A stretch of DNA of 18,161 bases from CAYUYV01 sp964449455 (GCA_964449455.1 CAYUYV010000103.1:1-18161); one strand, 5' to 3'; positions 6,728-15,296 are shown, counted from the first letter of the stretch. Program-made: numbers and translations. The notes: generated from the sequence alone by a model not told the origin.

Positions 6728-6890
6728 TCACTGGGCCCTTAGCATATGGAAGCCGGTGAGGGCAGCACGCCATCGGCTCCGCCCGTCACCAACACGCATA
6801 GCGGATCCGGCGAGAAAAAGATCCAACGGACACGCCGCTTTCGCCCAATGGTTGGTTGCTCAAAAAAATACTCGCACCCAAATGCACCAT

Positions 6891-7358
6891 ATGAGTGAGA
6901 TAAGAGCACATCACATTGTTATGATTGTATGGGTGATGGCGCATGGGCTTTTGGGCGCGACCCCACTCGACCATCTGCCCGGGCCCATCCCTGCGACCCT
7001 TGTGCGCGTCATTGACGGCGACAGCTTTGTGGTCAAGGCCAACACCTGGATCGGTCAGGAAACGACCGTCACGGTACGCCCTATAGGCTATGACAGCGCT
7101 GAAATGAGGGGCAAATGTCCGCGCGAACGGGCCCTTGCGCTGCGCGCGCAGGCCGATCTGGAGCGCATTCTTAATGGCGCGGCAGGGCTTCTTTTGAGTG
7201 ATATCACACCAGACAAATTTGGCGGCCGGGTGAATGCCCGGGTCACCCTCGCCCCTGCGGGCACGAATCTAACGGACCGTATGCTGAAGGCTGCGGCCCG
7301 GTCAGGCCATTCACGGCCCTGGACCGGACGGCGTATTGGATGGTGCGAAGACAAGTGA
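6891..7358 (+). CDS. Exported thermonuclease-like (SNase-fold) protein
   Basis: About 155 residues of the staphylococcal nuclease (TNase) family. A hydrophobic N-terminus (HIVMIVWVMAHGLLGA) looks like a signal peptide or anchor. The nuclease residues are retained with the spacing of the S. aureus enzyme: Asp42/Asp44 (VIDGDSF), Arg63, Asp68 and Glu71 (RPIGYDSAE, where the usual D-T-P-E is D-S-A-E), and Arg113 (DKFGGRVNARV). The C-terminus RPWTGRRIGWC matches the short WC-ending proteins common in alphaproteobacteria. The start is uncertain: ATGs at 6882, 6891 and 6921 are in frame and none has a good ribosome binding site. Calcium-dependent nuclease activity is inferred from the family. It converges on the PAS_5-like gene with 14 bp between them. 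Confidence 0.75.
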   Translation: MSEIRAHHIVMIVWVMAHGLLGATPLDHLPGPIPATLVRVIDGDSFVVKANTWIGQETTVTVRPIGYDSAEMRGKCPRERALALRAQADLERILNGAAGLLLSDITPDKFGGRVNARVTLAPAGTNLTDRMLKAAARSGHSRPWTGRRIGWCEDK

Positions 7359-7372
7359 CAGAGCGGCGGCTT

Positions 7373-7873
7373 TTACATTCCGGGCACAGATGGTGCCAGC
7401 TTTCCATTGGCTGCACCCAGAATATATCCAATCTCGTCATCATCCTCACCCAGGGGCAGGAAGACGCCCCGGGTCAGCAAACGCTCGTCATCGGAGATCG
7501 GAAATTCGGCATCAGCCAGCACCGGCCCGCCAAGGCGGCGCACCTCCTCGATCTTGCACTCAACCAGCGACAGCACGTCGAGAACGACCTTGATCCGTGT
7601 CGAAACCAGATTGCCGCTCAACCCCTGTAGGGCACGGCCCAGATGCACCGTCGCCGGAACGGAAAACTCCTGACGCGCATCGATCACGAAACAATTGTCC
7701 CAGTCCTCACCCATATCTTCACCGTCGATATCGGCGAAACGGGGCATGGGACGCCCATCGCAGCGGTCATGCCAATAGGCCATGACGCGGCCCACAAGCC
7801 GGCGCTCGGCCATGCGCACGCCCAATATGTCTTCCAGCCGGACCCGGTCGCCGTCGATGATCTGAGACTCCAT
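7373..7873 (-). CDS. PAS_5-like domain protein, function unknown
   Basis: The start at 7873 is set by GGGGAGGG about six bases upstream and gives 166 residues; the frame opens further upstream, but without coding character. The layout resembles the alphaproteobacterial PAS_5 (DUF1488-neighbouring type) proteins: an N-terminal helix with a conserved Trp (VMAYWHDRCDG), then PRFADID, a strand-rich core (DNCFVIDARQ), and a middle GLSGN turn that corresponds to the usual G-x-x-l-t-G. There is no enzymatic output domain, signal peptide or membrane segment, so it is probably a cytoplasmic sensor or adaptor. It lies 97 bp after the cation antiporter gene on the same strand and may be cotranscribed with it. 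The family call is from pattern memory only. Confidence 0.6.
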   Translation of the reverse strand: MESQIIDGDRVRLEDILGVRMAERRLVGRVMAYWHDRCDGRPMPRFADIDGEDMGEDWDNCFVIDARQEFSVPATVHLGRALQGLSGNLVSTRIKVVLDVLSLVECKIEEVRRLGGPVLADAEFPISDDERLLTRGVFLPLGEDDDEIGYILGAANGKLAPSVPGM

Positions 7874-7970
7874 CCAATGCCCTCCCCTGCCGGCTTGGCT
7901 CGGCTCAACCGCATGACGGAGAGAGCTTAGGGGGCATGTATTTCGGTCGGGCAAACGGGACGGCTCCAGA

Positions 7971-9728
7971 CTAAGTCGAATTGTCCGCATCGCGGGTCGC
8001 AGTGGCCGACTGGGTCTCCGGCCCTGCGATCGGCGCGTAGGCTTCCGCCCGGATCCGGTCGATAAGGATGTCGACGCCTTCGCGGGCCATGCCGGTCAAC
8101 CTCAAAAGAGCGCCGGTGAGTTGGAGGCTGGCTTCAAGCGTTTCGGGCACCACCTCATCGGCGCCGAGGGCACGCAGCTGTTCCGCATGCTCATTATCGC
8201 TTGCCCGGGCGATCACGGGCACATCGGGCCACTCGGCGCGCAGGGCCCGCAAGGCCCGGCCTGCCGCATCCGGATCATCAAGGGTCAACAGCACCGCCGC
8301 GGCCCGTTCAGGATGGACCCGGGCCAGCACCTCGGCACGGGTGGCGTCGCCGAAAAAGCTCGGAACACCCGCCCGGCGCAGCTCTGCGACCCGCGCGGCA
8401 TTCATGTCCAGGGCCACATAGGGCAGTTTTTCGCGATCAAGGAGGCGCGCCGCCGTCTGTCCCACACGGCCAAAACCCGCAATGATGACATGCCCCTCCA
8501 GCCCCTCAACCTCCGTGTCCAGACTGACCGCACCATCGGCGCGCGCAGCAAATCGCTTTGCAAAGCGGGTGCCGAGGGCAGCCATGAAGGGTGTGAGAAC
8601 CATGGAGAGGGTCGCGACAATGATCATGAACTGACCGACATCCGGGGGCACCACGCTGCCCGGAGTCATGGCAATGCCGAGGATGACAAAAGCGAATTCG
8701 CCGCCCGTGGCCAGCATGAGGGCGCTGCGCACCGAAACATCGAGCGGCAACAAAAAGAGGCGGCAGGCCGCGAAGGCCACGGCGGCCTTGACCACCACGA
8801 TACCGATCACGGAGAGGGCGAGAAGGCCTGCCCAATCCGCCACCTGGGCGAAATTCAGGTTCATGCCCACACTGATGAAGAAGAGTCCCAGGAGCAGGCC
8901 CTTGAAAGGGTCGATGTCCCCTTCCACTTGATGCCGATACTCGGTCTCAGCGAGCAGGAGCCCGGCCAAAAACGCGCCAAGGGCCATGGACAGGCCTGCC
9001 TGCGCCGTTGCCCATGCCGTCGCCAGCACCACGAGCAGGCTCATGGCAAGCAGCGCCTCGCGGTTTTTGGCCTCGGCGACGAGGCGATAAAGCCGGCGCA
9101 GGATGAGACGGCCGATCAGGATGATGATCACAACGGCCGCAACCGCCTTGGCAATCGCCAGGACCAGCTCACTTGCCAGGGCTTGCGTGTTGTCCTGGGC
9201 AAGGACGGAAACCAGCATCAGGATCGGCACCACGGCGAGATCTTGAAACAAAAGAATGGCAAAGCTGGTGCGACCGTGCCGCTGGGCCATTTCGCCGCGC
9301 TCTATGAGCAATTGAACGACGATCGCAGTGGACGATAAGGCAAGGCTCAGACCAATGACCATGGCTGCCTTGGGGGAATTGCCCCAGGCGTAGGCCATCA
9401 GACCAATGAGGGCGGCACTGGCCAGGACCTGAGTCGCGCCCAGACCAAAAACGAGACGGCGCAAGGCGCGCAAACGCTCAAAGGAGAGTTCCAGACCGAT
9501 GGTAAACAAGAGGAACACCACCCCGAGCTCGGCCAGAAGATGAACGCCCTCCACATTGGTCGTCGCACCGAGGCCGTAGGGCCCCACAATGGAGCCAGCC
9601 GCCAGGAAGCCGAAAACGGGACTGATCTTCAGACGCTGGAACAGGGGACTGATAGAGGCCGACAGGCCGAGCACCAACGCCACATCCGTCCATCCAGGAA
9701 TTCCCGCCACGCCATGGCCCGCATCCAT
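7971..9728 (-). CDS. CPA2-family monovalent cation:proton antiporter with a TrkA-N domain
   Basis: 585 residues from the ATG at 9728, preceded by GAGGGG at good spacing. An in-frame ATG at 9800, also with a weak site, would add 24 polar residues not typical of the family. Residues 12-385 form the multi-pass Na+/H+ exchanger domain (LFTIGLELSFERLRAL near 74-89, FQDLAVVP at 161-168, GLFFISVGMN at 281-290, GGEFAFV at 342-348). Residues 412 to about 530 are a Rossmann regulatory domain (HVIIAGFGRVGQ, dinucleotide-binding GxGxxG). This is the KefB/KefC/YbaL architecture. It exchanges K+ or Na+ for protons at the inner membrane, with nucleotide or glutathione gating known only for Kef members. There is no KefF/KefG partner gene. 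The ion cannot be deduced here. Confidence 0.9.
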   Translation of the reverse strand: MDAGHGVAGIPGWTDVALVLGLSASISPLFQRLKISPVFGFLAAGSIVGPYGLGATTNVEGVHLLAELGVVFLLFTIGLELSFERLRALRRLVFGLGATQVLASAALIGLMAYAWGNSPKAAMVIGLSLALSSTAIVVQLLIERGEMAQRHGRTSFAILLFQDLAVVPILMLVSVLAQDNTQALASELVLAIAKAVAAVVIIILIGRLILRRLYRLVAEAKNREALLAMSLLVVLATAWATAQAGLSMALGAFLAGLLLAETEYRHQVEGDIDPFKGLLLGLFFISVGMNLNFAQVADWAGLLALSVIGIVVVKAAVAFAACRLFLLPLDVSVRSALMLATGGEFAFVILGIAMTPGSVVPPDVGQFMIIVATLSMVLTPFMAALGTRFAKRFAARADGAVSLDTEVEGLEGHVIIAGFGRVGQTAARLLDREKLPYVALDMNAARVAELRRAGVPSFFGDATRAEVLARVHPERAAAVLLTLDDPDAAGRALRALRAEWPDVPVIARASDNEHAEQLRALGADEVVPETLEASLQLTGALLRLTGMAREGVDILIDRIRAEAYAPIAGPETQSATATRDADNST

Positions 9729-9973
9729 GCTTTGCCCCTCACTTGCACCGTCACCCAAACGTGTATCGCCTTGACCGGCCCCTCGGCCAGCCTCCGGCAT
9801 GATCCTTCTGCACCGCTCCGTGCGCCACGGTAGCGCCGTTAGCCACTGTACCGCCGTGGTGTCTTGTCTAAACTAAGGATTTTAACCCGAGACAGAGGCT
9901 CATTCTCCTTCACTCCTGCCCGCTCAAGCATGCTAGCGGGCTCCATCCACCCAGCAGCGTCGGGAGGCGCCAT

Positions 9974-10975
9974 GTGACACCAATGTTGCTCCACCTGTTC
10001 TGGATTGCCCTCGGGATGACAATTCTGCTGTTCAGCGGAGATCTGCTCGTGCGCGGTGCTGTGGCCATGGCCCAGCGGGTGAACATTCCCCCGATACTCA
10101 TTGGTCTGACCATCGTGGCTTTCGGCACGTCGGCACCCGAACTTGTGATCGGCGTCAATGCAGTCCTGATCGGGGGGCAGGCCGGGGGGCTCGCGATCGG
10201 CAATATTGTCGGCAGCAACATCGCCAATGTCTTTCTCGTGCTTGGCGTTCCAGCTCTCATCTATCCCACATGCTGCAAACAACCGCTGATCCGGCGCAAC
10301 ACGACCATCATGATCGGGTCCACGCTGGTGTTCATCTGGCTGTGCCTTGAAGGCGCCCAAACCCTCAACCGCATGGATGGCGCGATCCTGCTCGCCGGCA
10401 TGATGGCGTTTATGGGTTATGCGATTTATCGGGCCCGTAAAGCCCCAGGGGTGGGCCTTGTGGCGGATCTCACCGAGGAATTGGAGGAGATGTCGGGACT
10501 GCCCAAGGGTCTTGGCAGCGTTCTCTTTTTCATCGGGATCGCGATTGTCGGCCTGCCTTTGGGCTCCAACTTCATTGTCAGTGGTGCGGTCGGCCTTGCG
10601 GTCAATGCCGGCATTTCGCCGACCGTGATCGGCCTCAGTATTATTGCAATCGGCACATCCTTGCCCGAACTCGCCACGACCGTGATTGCAGCCATGCACC
10701 GCCATTCGGCGGTGGCACTCGGCAATGTGATCGGATCGAACCTTTTCAATATTCTCGGCATCATGGGCATTACGGCCCTTGTCGCGCCCCAACCCCTCAG
10801 TGTAGAGGGACAGTTCCTGATCACCGAACTCTGGATCATGCTCGCGGCGGCCTTCGTGCTGGTGCCGTACAGCTTCCTGCATCTGAAAATGGGGCGGGTA
10901 ACCGGCGTTCTTTTTCTTGGGGCCTATGTGCTATTCATCGTGGCCTTATCCCGACATCACGGTTTGAGCCTATGA
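9974..10975 (+). CDS. Calcium/sodium antiporter of the CaCA family (YrbG-like)
   Basis: 333 residues. The GTG at 9974 is chosen because GGGAGG lies six bases upstream; an ATG at 9983 is too far from it. The protein has about ten membrane segments and two inverted alpha repeats: GLTIVAFGTSAPEL (44-57) with GNIVGSNIAN (76-85), and GLSIIAIGTSLPEL with GNVIGSNLFN in the second half. The conserved Glu and Asn residues that coordinate Ca2+ in NCX_Mj-type exchangers are present. It probably exports Ca2+ using Na+ or H+ gradients at the inner membrane. It diverges from the CPA2 antiporter gene and overlaps the following gene by ATGA. Gene symbols such as yrbG are applied loosely in this family, so none is given. 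Confidence 0.92.
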   Translation: MTPMLLHLFWIALGMTILLFSGDLLVRGAVAMAQRVNIPPILIGLTIVAFGTSAPELVIGVNAVLIGGQAGGLAIGNIVGSNIANVFLVLGVPALIYPTCCKQPLIRRNTTIMIGSTLVFIWLCLEGAQTLNRMDGAILLAGMMAFMGYAIYRARKAPGVGLVADLTEELEEMSGLPKGLGSVLFFIGIAIVGLPLGSNFIVSGAVGLAVNAGISPTVIGLSIIAIGTSLPELATTVIAAMHRHSAVALGNVIGSNLFNILGIMGITALVAPQPLSVEGQFLITELWIMLAAAFVLVPYSFLHLKMGRVTGVLFLGAYVLFIVALSRHHGLSL

Positions 10976-11415
10976 TCCCGAACGACATCCAAGGCCGCGG
11001 CAGCCTGGAAGTCTGCAAAGCCTTTACCTTCGAGGCGGCCCATTTTTTCAGCCACAAGCCCGAAGGCCACCCCAATGGCCGGATGCATGGCCACAGCTTC
11101 CGGGTCGAGGTCGTCGTGGCCGGCACTCCGGATCCCAGCAGTGGTTGGATTGTCGATCTTGGCACCCTCACGGATGACCTTGAAACGCTGCGCGGGGAAC
11201 TCGATCACCGCCTTTTGAACGAGATCGAGAGCCTGGAAAGCCCGGCGCTCGAGAGCCTTGCCATGTGGATCGCAGGACGATTGCTCGACCGCTATCCCCA
11301 TTTGCGTTCGGTCACAGTGGCCCGGCCGACCTGCTTTGAAAGCGCAACATTTCGTCTCAACACGGAAAAAGTGACCGAAGCCGGACCCGGTCGGAGTGAT
11401 CAGGTTTCCAGATAG
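10972..11415 (+). CDS. 6-carboxytetrahydropterin synthase-like protein lacking the catalytic Cys
   Basis: 147 residues of the PTPS/QueD fold. The start codon lies inside the stop codon of the antiporter gene (ATGA, 10972-10975), so translation is probably coupled. The zinc-site histidines are kept (FEAAH and HGHSF), as are the LDH pair (LDHRLLN) and GWIVDLG. In E. coli QueD the catalytic Cys sits in HKCGRLHGH; here the aligned segment is HPNGRMHGH, with Asn35 (codon 11074-11076) in place of the Cys. The later PTSE signature is also changed (PALE). The canonical reaction, dihydroneopterin triphosphate to carboxytetrahydropterin on the queuosine path, therefore may not occur. Neighbouring FolM- and FolB-like genes suggest a folate or pterin role instead. 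The gene ends with a 16-bp overlap on the convergent SDR gene. Confidence 0.82.
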   Translation: MIPNDIQGRGSLEVCKAFTFEAAHFFSHKPEGHPNGRMHGHSFRVEVVVAGTPDPSSGWIVDLGTLTDDLETLRGELDHRLLNEIESLESPALESLAMWIAGRLLDRYPHLRSVTVARPTCFESATFRLNTEKVTEAGPGRSDQVSR

Positions 11416-12167
11416 CTCACATCACGGGCCAGGGCATCAAAATGCTGCCCCCCATCCACGGCCATCATCTGCCCCGAATAGCTTGGCGTCGCGATCATGA
11501 ACCGGATCGCGCGAATATGGTCCTCAACCGTCGGCCCCTTTTGGAGGGGATTGCGGTCATGGAGCCGCCGGAAGGCCTCCTCGCTCTGATAGGGGCTCGG
11601 CAGCGTGAGGCCCGGCGCAAGACCGCAGACCCGCACCTTCGGCGCCAGCGCCATGGCCATCATCTCGGTCACCCCCTTCAGGGCATATTTGCTAATGGTG
11701 TAGGAGAAAAAGTCCGGATTGAGATTAAACAGTTTGTAGTCGAGAAAATTGATCACCACACCCCGCTCATGCTCGGGGATCTGAGCCGCGAAATCCCGGA
11801 TCATCAGCATGGGGGCAGTCAGGTTGACGTTGAGGTGCTTGTGCCAGCTGTCCAGCGCGACCGTGGGGGCATGGTCGGCCTCGAACACGGAGGCGCTGTT
11901 GACGAGAACACGCGGTCCAGGCCCTTGCGCAAGACACGCATCCACGAGACCGGCCGCACTGTCCGGGTCCGACAGATCAGCACCGACAGCAGCGGCTCCG
12001 GCACCGGTGCTTTGAAGCTCCTCAGCGAGCGCCTTCGCATCCCGGTCCGACGTGTTGTAATGCACGAACACGAAATATCCGTCCTCGGCAAGGGCCCGGG
12101 ACACTGCCTGTCCGATTCGCTTAGCGCCGCCGGTCACGATTGCGGCCTGCTGCTGCCCCTGCGCCAT
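11400..12167 (-). CDS. folM: Pteridine reductase-like SDR (FolM/PTR1 type)
   Basis: 255 residues from the ATG at 12167, fixed by AAGGAG eight bases upstream. The nucleotide-binding motif is TGGAKRIG (residues 12-19), with the Arg typical of NADPH-using pteridine reductases (TGxxxRxG). The usual SDR catalytic Ser is replaced by Asp143, with Tyr156 and Lys160 (SYTISK). The Asp-Tyr-Lys spacing of 13 and 4 equals that of Leishmania PTR1 (D181, Y194, K198). FolM enzymes reduce dihydromonapterin or dihydrofolate in the cytoplasm. The C-terminus (YSGQMMAVDGGQHF) is the standard SDR end. It is convergent with the PTPS-like gene (16-bp overlap) and divergent from folB (181 bp apart), consistent with a pterin locus. 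The symbol is by family resemblance. Confidence 0.82.
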   Translation of the reverse strand: MAQGQQQAAIVTGGAKRIGQAVSRALAEDGYFVFVHYNTSDRDAKALAEELQSTGAGAAAVGADLSDPDSAAGLVDACLAQGPGPRVLVNSASVFEADHAPTVALDSWHKHLNVNLTAPMLMIRDFAAQIPEHERGVVINFLDYKLFNLNPDFFSYTISKYALKGVTEMMAMALAPKVRVCGLAPGLTLPSPYQSEEAFRRLHDRNPLQKGPTVEDHIRAIRFMIATPSYSGQMMAVDGGQHFDALARDVSYLET

Positions 12168-12348
12168 GGGTCGTTCTCCTTGCTGTGTTGTGCCAGGCCT
12201 ATTCACAAGGGCCCGCTTTCGGACTGGACCGTCCGTTCCGAACAATCCCGCCCTATATGGATGATCGCGAGCGCGGGTGTCAGTGCCTGCGCCTTGTCGC
12301 AGCCCCGGCACCGGACCGGCTGAACCCCATCAGAAAGGCAGTCTCCCT

Positions 12349-12780
12349 ATGTCGCAAAGCCCCCCATGGACGCCGACTCCGGACCATATGCTGCCTGATC
12401 CTGCCAGACCGTCTCCCGGGATCCGCCACGTCTTCGTTCGCAATCTCGTGATCCCGGCCCTCATCGGCATTTTCGCCCATGAGAAAGACCAGACCCAACC
12501 ATTGCGGATTTGCGTGGATATGGCGGTTCCCGATCCCGGCCCTCCTGGCCACGCCGGCATCGCAGATCTGGTGCGCTATGATGACGTGGTGACCTTGATC
12601 AAGGCAGCCATCGAAAGGGGCCATGTGAGCCTGATGGAAACCCTGGCTGAGCGCATTGCGAGTGCCTGCCTTGAGGATAACCGGGTCCTTGCCGTCCGAG
12701 TCTCCCTTGAAAAACTCAATGCGATTCCGGAAGCGGAGGCTGTGGGGATCTCGATTGAGCGGCATCGCCCGTCCCCTTAA
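12349..12780 (+). CDS. folB: Dihydroneopterin aldolase
   Basis: 143 residues from the ATG at 12349 (AAAGG about ten bases upstream); the frame opens at 12277 with a GTG, without support. After a Pro-rich N-terminal extension of about 25 residues the FolB domain runs to the end. The active-site residues of the family are visible: Glu45 (IGIFAHEKD), Tyr77 (LVRYDDV), Glu97 (SLMETLAERIA) and Lys122 (VSLEKLNAI). The end, VGISIERHR, is typical. It converts dihydroneopterin to 6-hydroxymethyl-dihydropterin plus glycolaldehyde in folate synthesis. The short extension and the pairing with a FolM-like reductase could favour a monapterin-related substrate, but this cannot be read from the sequence. Confidence 0.85.
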   Translation: MSQSPPWTPTPDHMLPDPARPSPGIRHVFVRNLVIPALIGIFAHEKDQTQPLRICVDMAVPDPGPPGHAGIADLVRYDDVVTLIKAAIERGHVSLMETLAERIASACLEDNRVLAVRVSLEKLNAIPEAEAVGISIERHRPSP

Positions 12781-13229
12781 ACGACTATTGATCGCCATGG
12801 CCACAGCACCACAACTTTGTCCAGAAGATTACACACTCGTAAGGTCCGCAACGGACCCCATATCTTGTGCCAAACTGGCTCAGCGCCCCCGAAACCTGCG
12901 TTCGCGACAGGAGCTTAAATTCCGCACATGTTGCCGAATCGCAACAAACAGGAGAAGCGCGTCACAAGAGTGTCAAGTTCTGGGCAGCCTTTCCGCGCCC
13001 GGGAGAAAAACTGAATTAAAACAAAGAGCTAGGCACTGCCCAAAAAATAGGCAACTTGCTCGAAATCGGTCAAATCAAGGGCCGCCGCTGTTCATCCACA
13101 GGGCTACTCACAAGCTTGCCCACAGGAGTGGGGGATAATGGAGACTGGAAGGATCTATGGCTGAGGTTGCCATGCACCAATCGTGGTCCAGGTGCTCACC
13201 GGAACATCGGCGCAGTATGGGGACGAGCC
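12781..13229. other. Non-coding region upstream of uvrC
   Basis: No supported gene; ORFs crossing it have no recognisable character. It is more AT-rich than its surroundings. It holds an 18-bp interrupted palindrome, TGTTGC-N6-GCAACA (12929-12946), and DnaA-box-like words at 13092-13138. It presumably contains the uvrC promoter, but I find no convincing -35/-10 pair. Confidence 0.5.
13092..13138. other. Cluster of DnaA-box-like words
   Basis: TCATCCACA (13092-13100) differs from the consensus TTATCCACA at one position. TTGCCCACA (13116-13124) differs at two. GGGGGATAA (13130-13138, minus strand TTATCCCCC) differs at two. Three approximate boxes within 47 bp is more than expected, but the evidence is weak. 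Confidence 0.25.
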
Positions 13230-15275
13230 ATGAGTAACGACGTGACGGGTTCCTCTAAAACACCTGATCCAGCTGGTGCCTTAGATACGGTCAGCCCCCC
13301 CGACATGGATCACGCGAACGCCGTTGATGGCCCGGCCCCGAATGAAATGCCGCAGCAGGAGGAGACGCCCCGCCGCACCGGCACAGAGGTGATCAGGGAT
13401 GTGGTGCGGACCTTGCCCAATGCACCGGGCGTCTACCGCATGCTGGATGGGGAGGGCACGGTCCTCTATGTGGGCAAGGCCCGGGAGCTGAAAAAACGGG
13501 TGACCTCCTACACCACTTTGACGGGGCACACGAATCGCATTGCGCGCATGATCCTGTCGACCGTATCCATGGAGATCATCACCACCCACACGGAAACCGA
13601 GGCCCTCCTTCTCGAAGCCAATCTGATCAAGCGCCTGAAGCCGCGCTTCAATGTCATTTTGCGCGATGACAAATCCTTCCCCTACATTCTGATTGACCGG
13701 GAACATAGCATCGCGCGGCTGACCAAGCACCGGGGTGCACGGACGGTTGAGGGTGATTATTTCGGCCCTTTCGCCTCAGCCGGCGCCGTCAACCACACCC
13801 TGAACACTTTGCAGCGCGCCTTCCTGCTCCGCTCGTGTACGGACAGTGTCTATGAGAGCCGGACCCGACCCTGCCTGCTCTACCAGATCAAGCGCTGCAG
13901 TGCACCGTGTACGGGCGAAATCACGGAAGCGGGCTACAACGCACTGGTGGATGATGCCGTGCGCTTCCTCAAAGGCCAGTCGTCACAGGTGCAGGACAGT
14001 CTGGCAGCCGCAATGGAGGCCGCTTCGGACGCGCTGGCCTTCGAGCGGGCCGCCGCTTTACGCGATCGTATCCGGGCGCTCTCGGCCATCCGCGCGCATC
14101 AGGGCATCAATCCGGAAACGGTGGAGGAGGCGGATGTGGTCGGCACCCATCGGGAAGGGGGGAAAGACGGCGGGCAGGTTTGCGTCCAAGTGTTTTTCAT
14201 CCGCTCGGGCCAGAACTGGGGCAACCGGGCCTATTTTCCGCGCCATGACAAGGATCAGACTTCGGAGGAAATCCTAGAGGCCTTCCTGTCCCAGTTCTAT
14301 GACGACAAACCGCCGCCCCGTCAGGTTCTGCTGTCGGAAACCATTCCAGAAGCCCCTCTCCTTGAGGAAGCGCTCACCATCAAGGCCGGCCACAAGGTCC
14401 AGGTGCTTGTTCCGCGCCGGGGCGAGAAACGGGCCCTGGTCGAACATGCCGTCACCAATGCGCGGGAAGCCCTGGCACGACGGCTCGCCGAAAGTGCGTC
14501 CCAGCAAAAACTGCTGACCGGCGTTGCAGATGCCTTCGGCCTTGACGGTCCTCCGCGGCGGATCGAGGTCTATGACAACAGTCATATTCAGGGCACGAAT
14601 GCTGTCGGTGGCATGATCGTCGCCGGACCCGAAGGCCTGATGAAGTCCCAATACCGCAAATTCAACATCAAGATGGACAGTCTGACGCCTGGGGACGATT
14701 ACGGCATGATGCGCCAGGTGCTGCGCCGCCGCTTTGAACGCCTGTTGAAGGAGGCGCCGCGCGATGCGGCCGGCGTTGACGGCGCAGACGAGGCGGAAAC
14801 GGAAACGGGCGATGCTGTGCCATGGCCCGATCTCGTGGTGATCGATGGCGGCCCCGGACAGCTCAGCACGGCCATGGAGGTGCTTGCGGATCTGGGTCTG
14901 GAGTCCGAGGTGCCTCTTGTGGCTATTGCCAAGGGGCCAGAGCGCAATGCGGGGCGCGAGCGCTTCTTCATGCCGGAGCGCGCGGCCTTCAGCCTGGAGC
15001 CGAAATCTCCGGTCCTGTTCTATCTCCAGCGCCTGCGGGATGAGGCACACCGTTTCGCCATCGGAACCCACCGGGCCCGCCGCGCCAAGGACATCGCCAA
15101 GAATCCGCTGGACGAAATCCCGGGTGTCGGCGCCCGGCGCAAAAAGGCCCTGCTGCACCGTTTCGGCTCGGCCAAAGGCGTGGCGAGGGCGGGCCTTGCC
15201 GACCTTGAAAATGTTGAGGGCATCAACAAGGCCCTTGCTGAACGGATCTATGCCTTCTTTCGGGATACGGAGTGA
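13230..15275 (+). CDS. uvrC: UvrC, excinuclease ABC subunit C
   Basis: 681 residues from the ATG at 13230, preceded by GGGGA; the frame is open to 13056 without coding character. An acidic, low-complexity extension of about 50 residues precedes the GIY-YIG nuclease domain (about 62-140: GVYRMLDGEG, LYVGKA, then the Glu of ALLLEANLIK), which makes the 3' incision. A Cys-rich segment (RSCTDSVYESRTRPCLLYQIKRCSAPC split by few residues) and the UVR helix that binds UvrB (ALAFERAAALRDRI) follow. The RNase H-like 5' nuclease domain has IEVYDNSHIQG and PDLVVIDGGPGQL with its Asp residues. Tandem helix-hairpin-helix motifs end the protein (IPGVGARRKKALL, VEGINKALAERI). All catalytic parts look intact. 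Confidence 0.96.
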   Translation: MSNDVTGSSKTPDPAGALDTVSPPDMDHANAVDGPAPNEMPQQEETPRRTGTEVIRDVVRTLPNAPGVYRMLDGEGTVLYVGKARELKKRVTSYTTLTGHTNRIARMILSTVSMEIITTHTETEALLLEANLIKRLKPRFNVILRDDKSFPYILIDREHSIARLTKHRGARTVEGDYFGPFASAGAVNHTLNTLQRAFLLRSCTDSVYESRTRPCLLYQIKRCSAPCTGEITEAGYNALVDDAVRFLKGQSSQVQDSLAAAMEAASDALAFERAAALRDRIRALSAIRAHQGINPETVEEADVVGTHREGGKDGGQVCVQVFFIRSGQNWGNRAYFPRHDKDQTSEEILEAFLSQFYDDKPPPRQVLLSETIPEAPLLEEALTIKAGHKVQVLVPRRGEKRALVEHAVTNAREALARRLAESASQQKLLTGVADAFGLDGPPRRIEVYDNSHIQGTNAVGGMIVAGPEGLMKSQYRKFNIKMDSLTPGDDYGMMRQVLRRRFERLLKEAPRDAAGVDGADEAETETGDAVPWPDLVVIDGGPGQLSTAMEVLADLGLESEVPLVAIAKGPERNAGRERFFMPERAAFSLEPKSPVLFYLQRLRDEAHRFAIGTHRARRAKDIAKNPLDEIPGVGARRKKALLHRFGSAKGVARAGLADLENVEGINKALAERIYAFFRDTE

Positions 15276-15296
15276 CAGGTCACCATATCGCGGCGA

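Noticed and set aside
6957..7110. Loss of nuclease active site because D-T-P-E reads D-S-A-E
   Set aside because: The Arg, Asp and Glu that matter keep the same spacing as in staphylococcal nuclease; only the two middle residues differ.
8121..9338. Long plus-strand ORF (405 codons) inside the cation antiporter
   Set aside because: Antisense shadow in GC-rich DNA, full of His/Gln/Arg runs; the minus-strand antiporter motifs are clear.
9839..10882. Minus-strand ORF (347 codons) over the calcium antiporter
   Set aside because: It is the antisense of a clear CaCA protein with two alpha repeats; composition is implausible.
12656..13138. Possible 160-residue gene overlapping the end of folB
   Set aside because: Out-of-frame with folB and rich in Arg/Ser/Cys as expected of a shadow frame; no ribosome binding site.
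13111..13139. GATAAT at 13134-13139 as a uvrC -10 element
   Set aside because: The only TTG-containing -35 candidate (CTTGCC at 13115) is about 13 bases away, too close.
13081..13140. Replication origin call
   Set aside because: Boxes are imperfect, no unwinding-type AT repeats and no dnaA, dnaN, parA or hemE neighbours.
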